DNA from: Micractinium sp. NFX-FRZ
Lineage: Eukaryota; Chlorophyta; Trebouxiophyceae; Chlorellales; Chlorellaceae
Assembly (NCBI GenBank): GCA_029339195.1
Contig: JAPTJF010000211.1
Coordinates: forward strand, 37,558 to 101,557
DNA length: 64,000 nt
Reading direction: 5' to 3'
Positions 11,501 through 22,863 of this stretch are shown here, one piece after another. The first letter of the stretch is position 1. Each line of letters opens with the position of its first letter. A program made the position numbers and the translations under genes. Under the pieces are notes generated by a model that worked only from the letters and a program-made list of their open reading frames with translations, was not told where the DNA came from and searched no databases.

Positions 11501-12610
11501 GCCAACCTGGCGGCAATTTTGGGTGAGTGCCCAATGTGCTGGTATTATGAAATTGTAGTGCTGGGCAGTAGATGCCATGCCTGGGCTGCTTGGCGCTGCC
11601 TGTGCCTCACATGTTGCGGGCAGGCAAGACCTCCGGGGCCTGCGCCCAGCCAAGTCCCAACGATCTGCCCCCAGCATCTCGACCTTCTTGCCTGCCCTCT
11701 GCCTGCCTGGCGCATCCATCCCACCGGGAGGCTGCCGGTTGTTGGCTGGCCACTGAGGCACCAGATTCACTTGTGCTGACACTAAATGCTGCATCATCCT
11801 GACTTATTACTGCTCCGCACTGCCCGTGCTGCGGTACAGGCGGCGCACTGGGTGGGGCCGCTGCCGTAGCCGTGCTGGCGGCCGTGGTGGCAGTGGCTGT
11901 GCGGCGCAGGCAGCGGAGAGCGGCGGTGGAGGCGGCCCTGGCGGCGAGCAGCGCCCAGCGCTCGGCCTATGCCACCCACCTATACGCCACGCACATGCTG
12001 CAGCCAGGTGGGCAGGCACTTGCTTGGTTGTTGACCAAAGCACGCTGTGGTTGCCAGCAGGAGCGTGCAGCGGTGGCCGGTGGCTGGGCAGCGCGTGCCA
12101 GTCGCCGGCTCTGCCTGCTGGCCTCTCATGCCCAAGTTACACACAGTTGACAAAGGCTCCATGGGCCTGTGACTGCCCCTGCCCTCTGATTGGCCCTGCA
12201 GGTGCGACAGCCCACATTGCGTATGGCAAGGGCCTGAAGGACCGATTCGAGCTGACGGAAGTGGTAGAGCAATCAGGTGGGAGGGCAGCTTGCATGGTAA
12301 AGCGGGTTGTGTTTCATGGAATGCGGCGCTACATGCACCGGGGCTAGTCTTATCAGTGATTAGAAAGGTGCCGTGGCTTGCCCGTGGTGCCAGCAGTCGG
12401 GTTGGTTGGCCCGCCTGCCACACGGCATGATGTTGCCGCGAATTGGAATGGCGCATCTGGCATTAGTTCTTTGTGATGAGTAATTTTCGTTGCCTTCGAC
12501 TCTGCTGCTGCCAAGCTCATGTGTGACCGACGCAACGCGCTGCCCCCCGGCTGCTCGCAGGCACCCCCGATGGCAGCGCCCGCCGCCGCGTCCCGACAGC
12601 CTTCAACTGA
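8506..12610 (+). CDS. Chitin/polysaccharide deacetylase-like type I membrane protein, 12 exons
   Basis: Carbohydrate esterase 4 type enzyme, expected to remove N-acetyl groups from chitin-like wall glycans. Exons 8506-8563, 8721-8863, 9145-9262, 9435-9505, 9699-9839, 10007-10140, 10277-10338, 10672-10857, 11046-11522, 11840-12007, 12202-12276, 12561-12610 give 560 residues with all phases closed. Residues 1-19 form a signal peptide, followed by a Cys-rich start. Metal and catalytic motifs are HDDAIT (Asp69, Asp70), HSLSH (His124, His128), RQPY (165-168) and a late VH (His288). A Pro/Ala-rich linker (about 330-460) leads to one membrane helix (about 466-484) and a basic cytoplasmic tail. The intron after 9505 has a GC donor. 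The residue before the first Asp pair is His, where animal and fungal relatives usually have Phe. Extracellular wall-facing activity is inferred. Confidence 0.88.
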
Positions 12611-12657
12611 TGCAAGCACCCGGGGGGAGGCCTAGGGCAGGGCAGCCATGTAGGCAA

Positions 12658-12662
12658 TGTAA
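12658..12662 (+). terminator. TGTAA polyadenylation signal of the deacetylase gene
   Basis: TGTAA is the usual poly(A) signal of green algae. This copy lies 48 bases after the stop at 12610. Confidence 0.55.
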
Positions 12663-12914
12663 CAACACCCTCTGCACGTTGACCGAAATTGACAAGCAGA
12701 ACAGCCCGCACGATGATAGGCAAGCTGCAGATGGGAGGGGTGCTGCTGGCGGCTGATGCGGCGAGGTACATGGCCTGTACTTTGTCCGAATGTGTCTGCT
12801 CGCCGAGGCTCTAGAAACACGACGGCACCGGGTCCCTGCAACTTCAACCTTGCCACATCGCTTTGGTAGCACCACCAGGCAGTCGCCCGCTCCCTTCCAA
12901 CCCTCCGGAAAGAG

Positions 12915-15883
12915 ATGCGGCGGTCGTTTGCTCTGCGGGCGGCGCTGAGCGCGCTGCTGCTGGCGGCACTGTGCCATCACACAGCAGCCGCCGAGTGCGA
13001 TGAGGCATCCGCAGCTGCAGGCAAGCCTGGGCGGCAGATTTTTGTGGTTCCTGCTGCCCGCTGCCGCCGCCACCGCTGCCGCCGCAAGCGTGCCTCTCAC
13101 CACCTGCGCCCCTCCGGCACCCCCTGCAGGCTCCTGCGCGGCCGACGGCTCCGACCTGCCCCAAGAACGGACGCTGAGCCCTGGCGCCAAGTTCAAGGTG
13201 TGTTGATGGAGCGGGGGCCCTGGGCGGCCGGGCGAGGTGGCCTGGGAACCAGTGCCGGCAGGGGGTGTGCACAGACACTTCTGTGCTGCCTGCTGGCACT
13301 GGACGCATATGCCCACCCACACGGAAGACCTCCCGCCAGTGCCCGCATGTGTGCCCTCATATCCTGCCTGTAATATGTCGCGTGCACCAACCATCTCAGA
13401 TTCATGCCCGCCACGGCAAGCACTGCACCGCTCTGCGCTGCGTGCACCCTTGCCCCGGCCATGCACAATCACAGCAACCGACACGGCAAGCTTGCTTGGT
13501 CTTCCTGTTCACTGCCTTCTGCAGTTCAAACATAAGCGGATCCACAACCTGTTTCTGCGTACGCTGCGCTTGACAAAATGCATGTTATCACTAATCCCCA
13601 CTGGCTTGCAACTGCAGCTAGAACGCAAAGTTTGAGCAGAAGTGAGCTTTTGGGTTTAGGATTAGGGTTGTAACCAATAAAACCCTAAAACCCTCGAGGG
13701 CGCGACCTATTTCTGCGTGCTCTGACGTGTCTGGACTCTTGCTCAACCACCCACGTTGCTGCAGTTTGAGCGCAAGTGGATCCGCGACTTTGAGGGCGCG
13801 GTGCTGGCCCTGGACCCCAGCGGCGGCTATGCCTACCTGCTGGAAAAGGAGCGCCAGCGGGTGCAGGCCTTCACCTCGGAGGACGGTGAGCGCCTGCATG
13901 CCAGTCACAAGTGGATTGCACGCTGGTGCAAGTTGACTGCAAGGGGTTGCTTGCCTGGGTGTTGTGGGCAACGCACGGGGCCCTTGACAGGCGCACATGT
14001 GGGCATGTGCGTGTGTTGCGGGCTGCGTTTGCCTGCTGGAGAAGGAGCACCGGCGGGTGCAGGCCTTCACCTCGGAGGACAGACAGCCTCCCCCGGTGCA
14101 CTTTGGTATATTTACGTAGCGCAAGCGGCCAAGGATGCAGTGCCGGCGGGGGCAGGGCAGTGGCGGGACCTGCAGCATGCAGGCCTGCGGTGTGGGTGAG
14201 CGCCAGATGGAGACGCGCTGTCTATGCAAGGGATCCGTGCATGCACGCCGCAGCCCGCTGCCCCGCCTGCCTGCCGCCGCCCTCTGCCCTCACACCACCA
14301 CGCCGCCCCTCTGCACTATCCCATCGTGCAGGCAAGTACATTCTGTCCTGGGGCAAGCAGGGCAGCGGGGAGGGCGAGACGCTGGTGGAGCCTCGGGACC
14401 TGGCTGCTGGGGATGACGGCTCAGTCTACATTGTGGACAAGGTAAGAGTAACCATGGGCACTGATTGAAACAGCCCATCCAGCGTAGGTCTGAGTTTGTA
14501 GTCACTGCTTGCGAGTTGGCGGGTTTGGGTGCACGACGCCTCCGTCTGCATTGTGCACAAGGGTGACAATAACCCTGGGCACTTGTTGCTGTGCCAAATC
14601 ACCCCATGATCGCCCTGGCAATCCTTTGCAGTGTGCTGGTGCGGGGGTAGCTGGGGTGCGGCGTCGCCCTTCAGTACCGGGCGGGCTCTGTCCTCCTATT
14701 CTTAACGCCCCCTTGCTACTCCGCCCGAAATGCAATGTGTTGCCCCCGTGCAGTGCCAAATCAAGAAGTTTGAGCCCGGCACCGGCGACGTGCTGAAGAC
14801 GTGGGGCACCTGCGGCAGCGGCGAGGGCGAGGTGAGGGGCGAACTGCTTGCCTAGAGCGGGCATGTGTCTGTGCTGGCGCGTCGGTGCGCCAGCGCGGGC
14901 GCAAGCTGGGGTGGGGCGGCGCCCGGGCCGCTGCCCCTGCTGCGCATGCTCTCTGCTGCGCTGGCTCGCAACCGTGCATCTCCGCCAGGCGGCCCCACCC
15001 TTCCCCTGCCTCATGACGCTCCCTCGCCCCTTGCTTGACGCGTCCCCTCCCCCCACACAGTTTGTCGACCCCACCGCCATTGCGGCCGACCGCTTTGAGC
15101 GCTGGCTTTACGTGCTGGACGCGGGCGCCAAGCGGGTGCTCAAGGTGGACCCGGAGGGGCAGCTGCTGGCCAGCTGGACCGCTGCTGAGCTGGCGGGCGG
15201 CGTGGGCATTGCGGTGGGCGCCGACGGCGGCGTCTACGTGGCGGATGCCTCCTCGTCTTCCGTGCACAAGTACGACCCCAAGGGCAACCTGATCAAGAGC
15301 TTTGGCAGCAAGGGCAGCGGCGAGGGGCAGGTGCGCGGAGTCAACCGAGGAGGGGGGCTGCTCTCAGGGGGCGTGCTGGGCGGGGGAGGGAATGCAAGCG
15401 ACCGACGGCCAGCTAGCTGATCAAGAGCAAGAGCTCTGGTGGGAGTCGAGGGCAGCGGCAAGGGGCAAGCGCACAGCTGCAGCTGAGGAGCCCCAGGGTG
15501 CATGCCCCACCACCGCTGCACTACACATGCGCGCCGCCACCCCTGCAAGCCTCCCTGCCTCGGAACCATGCCACCCATCCTCCTCATACCTCTCCCACAC
15601 CCATGCATGCCCTGCTTTGCTGCCCTGCCTGCAGTTTGAGTCGGTTGCGGGCATCACGGCGGACACGGAGAACAACGTGTTTGTTCTGGACTCGTCCCTG
15701 GGCCGCGTCCAGGTGTTCACCGAGGAGGGTGCCTACCTGACTTACCTGGGCGCCAAGGGCAGCGGCGAGGGCGAGCTGGCACGCCCCACCTGGGTGGAAA
15801 CCAACAACCTGGGGGATGTGGTGTTTGTGGTTGACGATGGGAAGTTCATCAAGAAGTTTGCGCTGGAGCGTGAGGAGGCGTGA
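12915..15883 (+). CDS. Secreted NHL-repeat beta-propeller protein, 7 exons
   Basis: Exons 12915-13020, 13130-13197, 13765-13885, 14332-14441, 14754-14831, 15061-15330 and 15635-15883 give 333 residues with phases closing. The first intron uses a GC donor (AG|GCAAGC). Residues 1 to about 25 form a signal peptide with a Leu/Ala core. The rest is a series of about 45-residue blades whose ends read G-S-G-E-G-E/Q, alternating with strands such as VYIVDK, LYVLDAGAKRVLKVD and VFVLDSSLGRVQVF. That is the NHL/six-bladed propeller pattern seen in TRIM-NHL and peptidyl-glycine lyase-like proteins. No catalytic domain accompanies it, so the role is probably binding in the secretory path or wall. The ligand is unknown. 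Three of its introns carry exon-edge copies, listed separately. Confidence 0.82.
13519..13635 (+). repeat. Two degenerate copies of acceptor and head of NHL exon 3
   Basis: The real exon opens ctgcag then FERKWIRDF at 13759-13790. Copies at 13519-13552 (ctgcag then FKHKRIHNLF) and 13612-13635 (ctgcag then LERKV) lie upstream in the same intron. Confidence 0.75.
13645..13695. repeat. Telomere-like motif, inverted pair, in an NHL intron
   Basis: Reads gggtttaggattagggtt, then after a short spacer aaaaccctaaaaccc. TTTAGGG is the Chlorella-type telomere unit. It lies between exon-edge copies and the real exon. Confidence 0.7.
14029..14083 (+). repeat. Copy of the end of NHL exon 3
   Basis: Matches 13833-13885 (LLEKERQRVQAFTSED) about 196 bases downstream in the intron, reading LLEKEHRRVQAFTSED. 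The GTGAGC donor is lost. Confidence 0.85.
14531..14587 (+). repeat. Copy of the end of NHL exon 4 plus donor region
   Basis: Matches 14413-14467 (DGSVYIVDK then GTAAGAGTAACC), reading DASVCIVHK with a damaged donor. Confidence 0.8.
15418..15472 (+). repeat. Copy of the end of NHL exon 6 plus donor region
   Basis: Matches 15288-15335 (LIKSFGSKGSGEGQ then GTGCGC). The copy is frameshifted by small insertions. Confidence 0.75.
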
Positions 15884-16161
15884 CAGCAAGAAGAGGAGCA
15901 AGGAAGATAGGGCGCGGCAGGGCGCAGGAGGGTGTGGCGACCCCGCTTTGCCCGCCCCCCGCCCCGCCATGCCCACGCCACACACGGCGCCCCACCACAC
16001 TGTCCAACCAATCCTGTGTAACCAACCAACCAAACTGCGCACCGCCCTGGGCCGGGTGCACTGCTCGCCTGTTCAGCCGCCATTCCGTTTCGCTTTCATT
16101 CCCTACCATTACACGTCCTCCCGCTTACCATTTACCCCTTCGCTGCAATCGGTGTTTCTCG

Positions 16162-16166
16162 TGTAA
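16162..16166 (+). terminator. TGTAA signal of the NHL gene
   Basis: Lies about 280 bases after the stop at 15883. A second TGTAA at 16017-16021 is an alternative. Confidence 0.5.
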
Positions 16167-16316
16167 CCAGGCCTGTCCACACACCGTGCGCCCTTCAAGG
16201 CAAACCGTCAGGAGACAGGCAGGCACAGCGCGGGTCCGACAACGCCGCCAGGCCCCGCTGCTCCCGCCTTTAGCAGGCTCAGGAATCCCACGACCATTTC
16301 TCGGCAGTACAGGCAT

Positions 16317-16321
16317 TTACA
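16317..16321 (-). terminator. TGTAA signal of the NEDD1-like gene
   Basis: TGTAA on the minus strand about 180 bases after the stop at 16500. With the NHL gene signal at 16162 it leaves a gap of about 150 bases between the two converging transcripts. Confidence 0.55.
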
Positions 16322-16499
16322 TTGTACTTCATTCAGGTCAGAGAGGGGGGGGTGACGTCAGGGCGTGCGCCCCAGCGCACGCCTCATGCCCTTGGGCAGG
16401 GAGGCACAATCATACAGGACGCACTGTTGTGCTGCTGCTGCAGGGGTCAAGCGCAAGGCCGCATGGCTGGGCAGCGGGTCCTGGCCAGGAACTAATCAG

Positions 16500-19400
16500 T
16501 TAGAGCCAGAGGAAGTCCTCACGGCGGGTGGTGAGGGCTGCCAGCTGGCGGCGCAGGGCCGCCACCTCACCGCTGAGCGCCTCGTTGCGCTCCAGCACCT
16601 GCCCCACCAGCTGCCCCATGGCTGCCTGCTGCGCCTGCAAGGTGGGCGGGGAGGCGGAGGGAAAGGGCTCAGAATGTGATGGGAAGCGAGCCGGAAGCGC
16701 AAGAAAGCAACCAGCAAGTCCCCACAAATGCCGTGTGTGCCACACCTGGCATGCTGCCCTGCCCCAAGGCCCTACTACATAAGAACCACTGCATTCAGGC
16801 TGCCGCTTGCCACGTGCTGCTTGCCCCGTACTGCTGCTTGCAAGCTGCCTGCACCACACACACGGCACCTGCATTGTGCGGGTCACATCATGCTGCCTGC
16901 CTGCCCCGCTTGCCTGGAACTGGGTGATCATGTCGAGGTGCATGGCCAGCAGGTCGTCCCGCAGCGCCTGCTGCGCATCCACAGCATGCCCAGCAGTGCC
17001 TGGCGCCGGCGCAGCACTCGGCTCGCCCGCCACCTGGCACACGCCCGACACAGCGGTGGCCCAGGCCGCGCCGCTGCAGCCAAGCACCTCGGCGCTGCGC
17101 TGCGCCGCTGCAAAACTGAAGTCACCGGAGGTGCCTGCTGCTGCTGGCGTTCGCTGCTGCTGCTGCTGCTGCTGTGCTGCTGCTGCTGCTGGCGCCTGGA
17201 AGGCCGCTGGGCTGGCGGCGTCCCCCGAGGGCAGGGCGCCAATGGACCACGGTTGCTGGAAGCCGCCAGAGGCAGTGGGGGCCAGGCTGGCAGGTGCCAC
17301 ATCTGCATCTGCCACTGCCGCCGCCTTGATCTTGCGGGCGCCTGCCAGCCCCGCCTCCTCAGCTGCTGCTGCTGCTGTGGTGGCGGAGCCTGCAAACTGG
17401 CCCATGTGCTGCTGCTGCTGCTGCCGCTCCTGCTGCTGCCTGCTGGCGACCGAGGGCGGTGCCACAGCCGGCGACGGCAACGGCAGCGGCAGGTTCTCTG
17501 CAAAAGAAGGCGACGCCTGCACTGCCGGGTACATCTCCTGGTCACCTGCTGGCGGCAGCGGCGAAGCTAGCCCTGGCAGCATGCACCGCTCCGCCGCTGC
17601 AAAACTGCTGCTAAAGCCGCGGCCGCTGCTGCCAAAGTTTGGAGAGCGCTCCCCCAGCACGCTGCGCTGCTGGCGGGAGGCGGGCGCTGCCGCTGGCGCT
17701 GCCGCGGCGGCCATGCCGGGCAGCGGGCTGATACACAGCTCAGGCGCGGTGCCGCTGCTGTGACTGCGATCCACGCCTGCCAAGCTGCCGTTGCTGAGCG
17801 GGCTGATGTCCAGCGGCAGGGGCGGCGCCGGCGCAGCCAGACCCGCCTGCCTGGCGCTGTGTGCTGCTGCCAGGGCGGCCTGACGCCCTGCGGGCGGCGC
17901 CACCAGAGGGGTAACATCCAGCGCCAGCGGGGCAGCTGCCAGCAGCTCCAGCGGCGACTCTGGAACCGCTGCTGAGGTGGCCGCAGCAGTTGCTGTGCTC
18001 ATGCCGCGGCCTGCGCCACCAAGCGCACTGAGAGGAGTGATGCTCAGCTGCTGCAGGCGCTGGTCTGCCTCCCGGACATCAATGTCAGACACACCCGGCT
18101 GCCGCTGGGTGGCCGCAGGGGTGATATCGCCGCTCGCGGCAACTGCTGGTGCACGCCCATAGCGCGGCGCCACCCCCATCAGCGGCGTGACAGCCAGCGG
18201 GGCAAAGGTGCTGGGAGGCGCAGCTGCTGGTGTGGCTGCAGCGGGGCGCGGCGGGGGCGGCGCCGCCGTATTGCCAGCTGCGCCGCCTGCTGCCTGTGCG
18301 CTGTGGCTCCTCTGCAGCAAGGGTGCTGCTGCTGCCGCTGCGGTTGCTGCGCCTGTTGCCTCCCCGCCTCCTGGGGTGGCAGCACGAGAGGCTGGAGCCG
18401 ACACAGAAGCGCGGCGGTCGGCTGCACCTACAAGAGACAGGGTGTGTGCATAACCAGTGAGCATGCTTGCCAATCAGAAACTTGCTGTGCAGATCGAGGC
18501 AGCAAGAACACGGGCTGCCTCCTGAAATAGAAGCTTATTGCTGTGCAGAGCGAGCGCCAACAGGTGTCAGCGGGCCGGCAAATGGACATCATCACAACAA
18601 GTGCACGGCTCAGCACAGCAGCACTGGCTGTGGCAGTGGCAAGCAAGCTACACGACTGGCTCCCTCGCTCACCTGATGCTGGCGCTGCCACCCCCGCTCC
18701 GCTGCCTGCTGCCATGGTGCCTGCCGCAGGCGTGGCCCCCCGAGCTGCGGGGATGCGCGAGCCAATGGAGGCAGCCGCCGCTACAGAGGGTGCAGCTGCT
18801 TCCAAAGAGGCAGCTTGAGATGGTGCCACGCCTGCTGCAGGCTGGCTGCTTTGCGGGGCAGGGGCACCCGTGGCGGCAGCTGCTCCGGGGGCGGCACGGT
18901 GCCGTGCGCCCAGAGTGGTGTAGCGGTGCTGCCAGTGCAGCCCGGTGACTGGCTGGCCGTCAGGAAAGCGGATGGAGTGCAGCGGCTGGCGTGTGTTGCG
19001 GGGGTCGTACAGTCGCACAACGCCGTCTGCATAGCACAGCATAGCGCAGCACAGAGCAACTGAGCCTGGCAGCCCCAGTGAAAGCAGCAAGCAGCCAGGA
19101 TGGCCAAGTAGCAGGCCAGAGAAAGGGCGGCAGTGCAGCCGTCGGCGCGCCACCTCACACCATTCCACCTGATGCCTCTGACAAGTGGCCCCCCGGTCGG
19201 CACAACACCCCAGCTGCTGCCAGCCCTGCACCCTTGCTGTGCCTGCACCCAGCAGCCTACCACCTGCCCTGCAACGAGCTGTGGCTGCCTGCCCTGCACA
19301 CCTGCTGTGCCCACCCCCAGCAGCGTGTGGTCCTCCTTCACCATCAGCGCAGTAGCGGGAGCCCCCACAGAGATGGCAGCTACGCGGCCAGGCCCGGCAT

Positions 19401-20895
19401 TGCGGTCCTGAGCAGGGTTGGTAGGCAGGTGGGCGAGCAGGAGGGCGGGCAGGTGGGTGGGCGACTGGGCGGGCAGGCAGGGCCTTTGGAGGGGTCGGAA
19501 CGCAGGCAGGATGGCAAGTCCAGAAATGCAGCAGCGCATGGCAAACCATCACCAGTGCAGAAACGACAGCCCGCAGCAGCCCCGCATGCTGTCCCCCCTA
19601 TCCCCCCTCCCACAAACAGGCGGACCAGGGACTCACCTGCAGGCACACGCGGCCGTCACCGCCCGCGCTGTACAGCCAGCCTGGGCGCAGCGGCACAAAG
19701 TTGAGGGCGTTCACCCTCTGCCCGCCGTGGCTGCCAGCGTACTCCTCAATCAGCCTGCGGGTGGGTGCATCCCACACCACCACACCGCCGCGCTCACTGC
19801 CGGCAGCCACTGCGGCGTCGCCGCACGCGGCAAGCGCCAGGCAGGTCCGCGCAGAACTGTCTGTGCCCGGGGGCTGCAGCGGCAGCGAGCTGGCCCCGGG
19901 TTTGTGAGGGTTGGGGTACAGCACCACGCTGCCGCTGCTGCTGCAGGCAGGGCACGGGGCGCGCACCGCAACAGCAAGTCAGCCTGGCAAGCAGCCTTGT
20001 GGGGCAGTCGTAAATGTGCGCACTCAAAGCACTCGAAGGGGCCAGCTGTAGTGGTCTGCCCAGCGCGTGTTGCAGATCAAGCGGCAGATCATCTCTGCTG
20101 TGCTGCTGCTGCTGCTGCTGCTGCTGCACATACACTACTGTTGCACCCGCTGCGGCTGCACATCCTGCTGGTGTTTGGGGCAGGAGTCGCTCACCTGGCC
20201 ACCGCCAGGAATTTGTCCTCATGCTGGTACTCCACCGCCGTCACGCCTCCCACGTGGCCGCCCAGGGACGACATCGTCTGCATGAAACACATCAGGGCAG
20301 GCAGGCGGCAGGCAGGCGGGCCAGCAGTTGTTGAGGGCAAGGGACACAGCGCAAGCTGGGCTGGGCACGCTCAGGACAGGCTGTTGCTGTGACGCAACAC
20401 GACAGGTGCTGCCAGCTTGAGGGTGCGGACATGCACACGACGGTGTGGTCAACAGCCGGCCTCGCGCGCCCTGCACGGTGCAGCCAGCCGCACAACATGT
20501 GCAGCACCCACCTTGGTCTGCATGTCGTGGATGTACACGCTGCCGTTGTCTGAGCCGGCTGCGAGGCGCTTGGAGCCGCTGGACCAAGAGAGCGAGGTGA
20601 TGGCGCCGTAGGCAGAGGGCGGCGTGCCGTCGCGCGGCAGCACACACATCACCTGCCCGGTGGAATAGAGCAGCTGGATAGTGCCGTCGGCAGCGCCCGC
20701 CGCCACCACCTTGTTGTTGCGGTTCCAACGCGCATCCGTGAAGTGCGCGCCGTGCGTGACCAGCACCTCGCTGAACTGCAGCGCGCCGCCGGTGCCGGCG
20801 GGGGCGTCGGGCGGCAGCGGCGGGCGGCGGAGCAGGTGCAGGCTAGCGCCGGAGGCTGCCACAAAGCTGTCGGCGGGGTACTCGGCCCGAGACAT
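16500..20895 (-). CDS. NEDD1: NEDD1-like WD40 protein (gamma-tubulin complex targeting), 7 exons
   Basis: NEDD1 recruits gamma-tubulin ring complexes to spindle and cortical nucleation sites. Exons (minus order): 20895-20512, 20277-20195, 19940-19637, 19407-19302, 19026-18673, 18427-16914, 16634-16500. Phases close for 959 residues, longer than plant (about 780) or human (660) NEDD1 because of Ala/Gln/Ser-rich linkers in the 1.5 kb exon. The N-terminal third holds WD40 blades (for example YGAITSLSWSSGSKRLAAGS, GSVYIHDMQTK, DGVVRLYDPRNTRQPLHS). The C-terminal 60 residues form the helical module that identifies the family: LRDDLLAMHLDMITQFQ joined to AQQAAMGQLVGQVLERNEAL. The intron in that module has a GC donor at 16914/16913. 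Start ATG at 20895 opens directly into the first blade. Confidence 0.85.
19211..19259 (-). repeat. Degenerate copy of the end of NEDD1 exon 4 plus donor
   Basis: Resembles 19277-19327 (exon end GVGTA and the first intron bases), 67 bases further into the intron. Confidence 0.6.
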
Positions 20896-22764
20896 GGCAC
20901 CGTCCGCCCCGAGGGGCTGTTCTGGCCGCCTGGCTGCGCCTGACTGCCCCGAAGCGGGGCGACAGCTCCTTCAACCTCCGTTCAACCTCCCGAGGCGAGT
21001 GTGACAGCTGCCGCGCCGTGCAGCTGCAGCGTGAATGCTATGCAGCAGCGCCGAGCAGAACTGGGCTGCTAACATTCAATGTGGAACGCACCGTGGCCGG
21101 CCCAAGGCCAAGCTGGCATCTTGTGCCAAAGTTCTTGAGCTTGGTTTACACCCTGAGCAAACGTTATGAGCAGCTGCATTGGGTATAGAAGCGGGCATAT
21201 TATGTTAGCGAGGAGCCAGTTGTCCAGCGACCTCCACAGGCCCCGTTCCGAAGCTAAAGTGCGGCTGCCCGCACAGCCCTCCTCAGTGCCATTGGCTTGT
21301 GACACATCGCCGTGTACATCATCCTGGAACGGACGGGAGCAGCGCTGCCGTCGCCCAGGCCACCTGCACCTGCTTCCCGCTGGAGCCGCGCCGCCTTGCG
21401 CCGGGCGCTTGTGCGACGGCATGCCCAAGGCCCGGCCTCCACCCAGCCACTTGCCTTTCAAGCTATCCTTGCCACGCTTTGCAGCAAGTTTTGTGTCTTG
21501 CGCTTTGACCCACACTTCAGCAGAATTGCGCGATACTGCAGCTTCCAAGAGCCTGGTGTATAAACCCGGTACGGTTACGGCGGGCCACTGGTGCGGGGCA
21601 CCTCCGCCCCGCAACCAGACAACAGTTTGCTGCCACCAACGAGTGTGCAGCATGCCTTCATGCAGCACAACGCTCTGCAAGAAATCGCCATCCACCCTTG
21701 AGTGTTGTCTTACCTTGAAAGTAGACTTGTGGCGGGTACAACAGCAGGGGTAGCCGCTTGCCTTTCTGCCGCCGGTATCACCACAGCAGCTCCCACAACA
21801 TTAACACCGGCCGGCCGCTGCCCTCAGCTTGATCACGACCAATCCTCCCGAGGAATGCAGAGCTTGTTGCCTGTTTGCACCAAAGGATGCCTGGCACCAC
21901 CAACTGGCCACCTGGCTGGCACTCGGGCTTGAGGGCGCCCTAGGCGATCACCCGCCCGAACATCGCCAGGCAACATTGTAATCGTGCGATCCAACCCCTC
22001 CCGATACACCCTCCTTCGAAACCCAGTGACCGCGAGGATGGAGGTCCACGGCCCGGCAGTCCCGCGGCCTGACAGCCCTCCTTTCAAGTAGGGGCTCACC
22101 TGTGAATTGCCCAGCGTTGCGGCAAGGACGAACACGCGGCCAATTTGGCAGGCGGGAGCAGCGGGCACTCTCCACTGGCTGAGGTGGTGTGAGGCTGAGG
22201 GCGGAGCTGGGGGCGCTCAGAAGTTCTCACACGCCGAACAAGCGTGTGTGGAGGCTGGTATGGAGCACGGAGGGCTGCAGGAGGAAGGCCCCTCGCCCAG
22301 GTGCGTGTCCGCACCCAACTGCACACATTTATATTGCTTCGTCTCATGTTATTGCGAGATGTGCCGCCGGCATGCGGAAAGCTTGTTGCAGCCCCTCCCA
22401 TTATTCCAGCGGTCCGGGCGCCCGGCCCGGCGCCCAACCCAAGTTGCTGCGCCTGGTTTGGTTTGTAAGCACCATGGATCATGATTCCAGCCACGGTTCA
22501 GGCTTGCCGGCCGTGCACCGGCTGTGCATGCCTTGGGCCTGCACCATGCTGCCCGCACCATGCTGGCTGCGTGTGGCCGGGGTTGCCTGCCCCATGGCCT
22601 CTGCGCCGAATTGCAGTCCCACGGCTTATTTGTCGAGGATTGACACCATGGGGCGGACCCCACACATACACTCAATGCACACTGGCATCCACTCTCCTGT
22701 GGCCGCGACTGCTCGTTCCGGTACCCCTTACGGTACTCTGCCCACACACCTCCCCTGCCTGCAG
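20896..22764. other. Divergent intergenic region upstream of the multi-AP2 gene
   Basis: About 1.9 kb between the NEDD1-like start and the first supported AP2 exon. It probably holds a long regulated promoter and leader, and possibly an unlocated first exon of the AP2 gene. A TATAAA lies at about 21560 on the plus strand. A 208-codon minus-strand open frame (21069-21695) has no recognisable domain. Confidence 0.5.
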
Positions 22765-22832
22765 AAGCGGCACACCCAACCAGACAGCAGCAGCGACAGC
22801 AAGTTCGCTTGGCACAGGAGAGCACGTGCATG

Positions 22833-22863
<31 letters not shown>

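Noticed and set aside
13645..13695. Chromosome end or subtelomere
   Set aside because: Only one or two degenerate units are present and ordinary genes continue on both sides.
21069..21695. Possible 208-residue minus-strand gene in the AP2/NEDD1 intergenic region
   Set aside because: No recognisable domain, no intron signature and no partner exon, so it is left as promoter/leader sequence.
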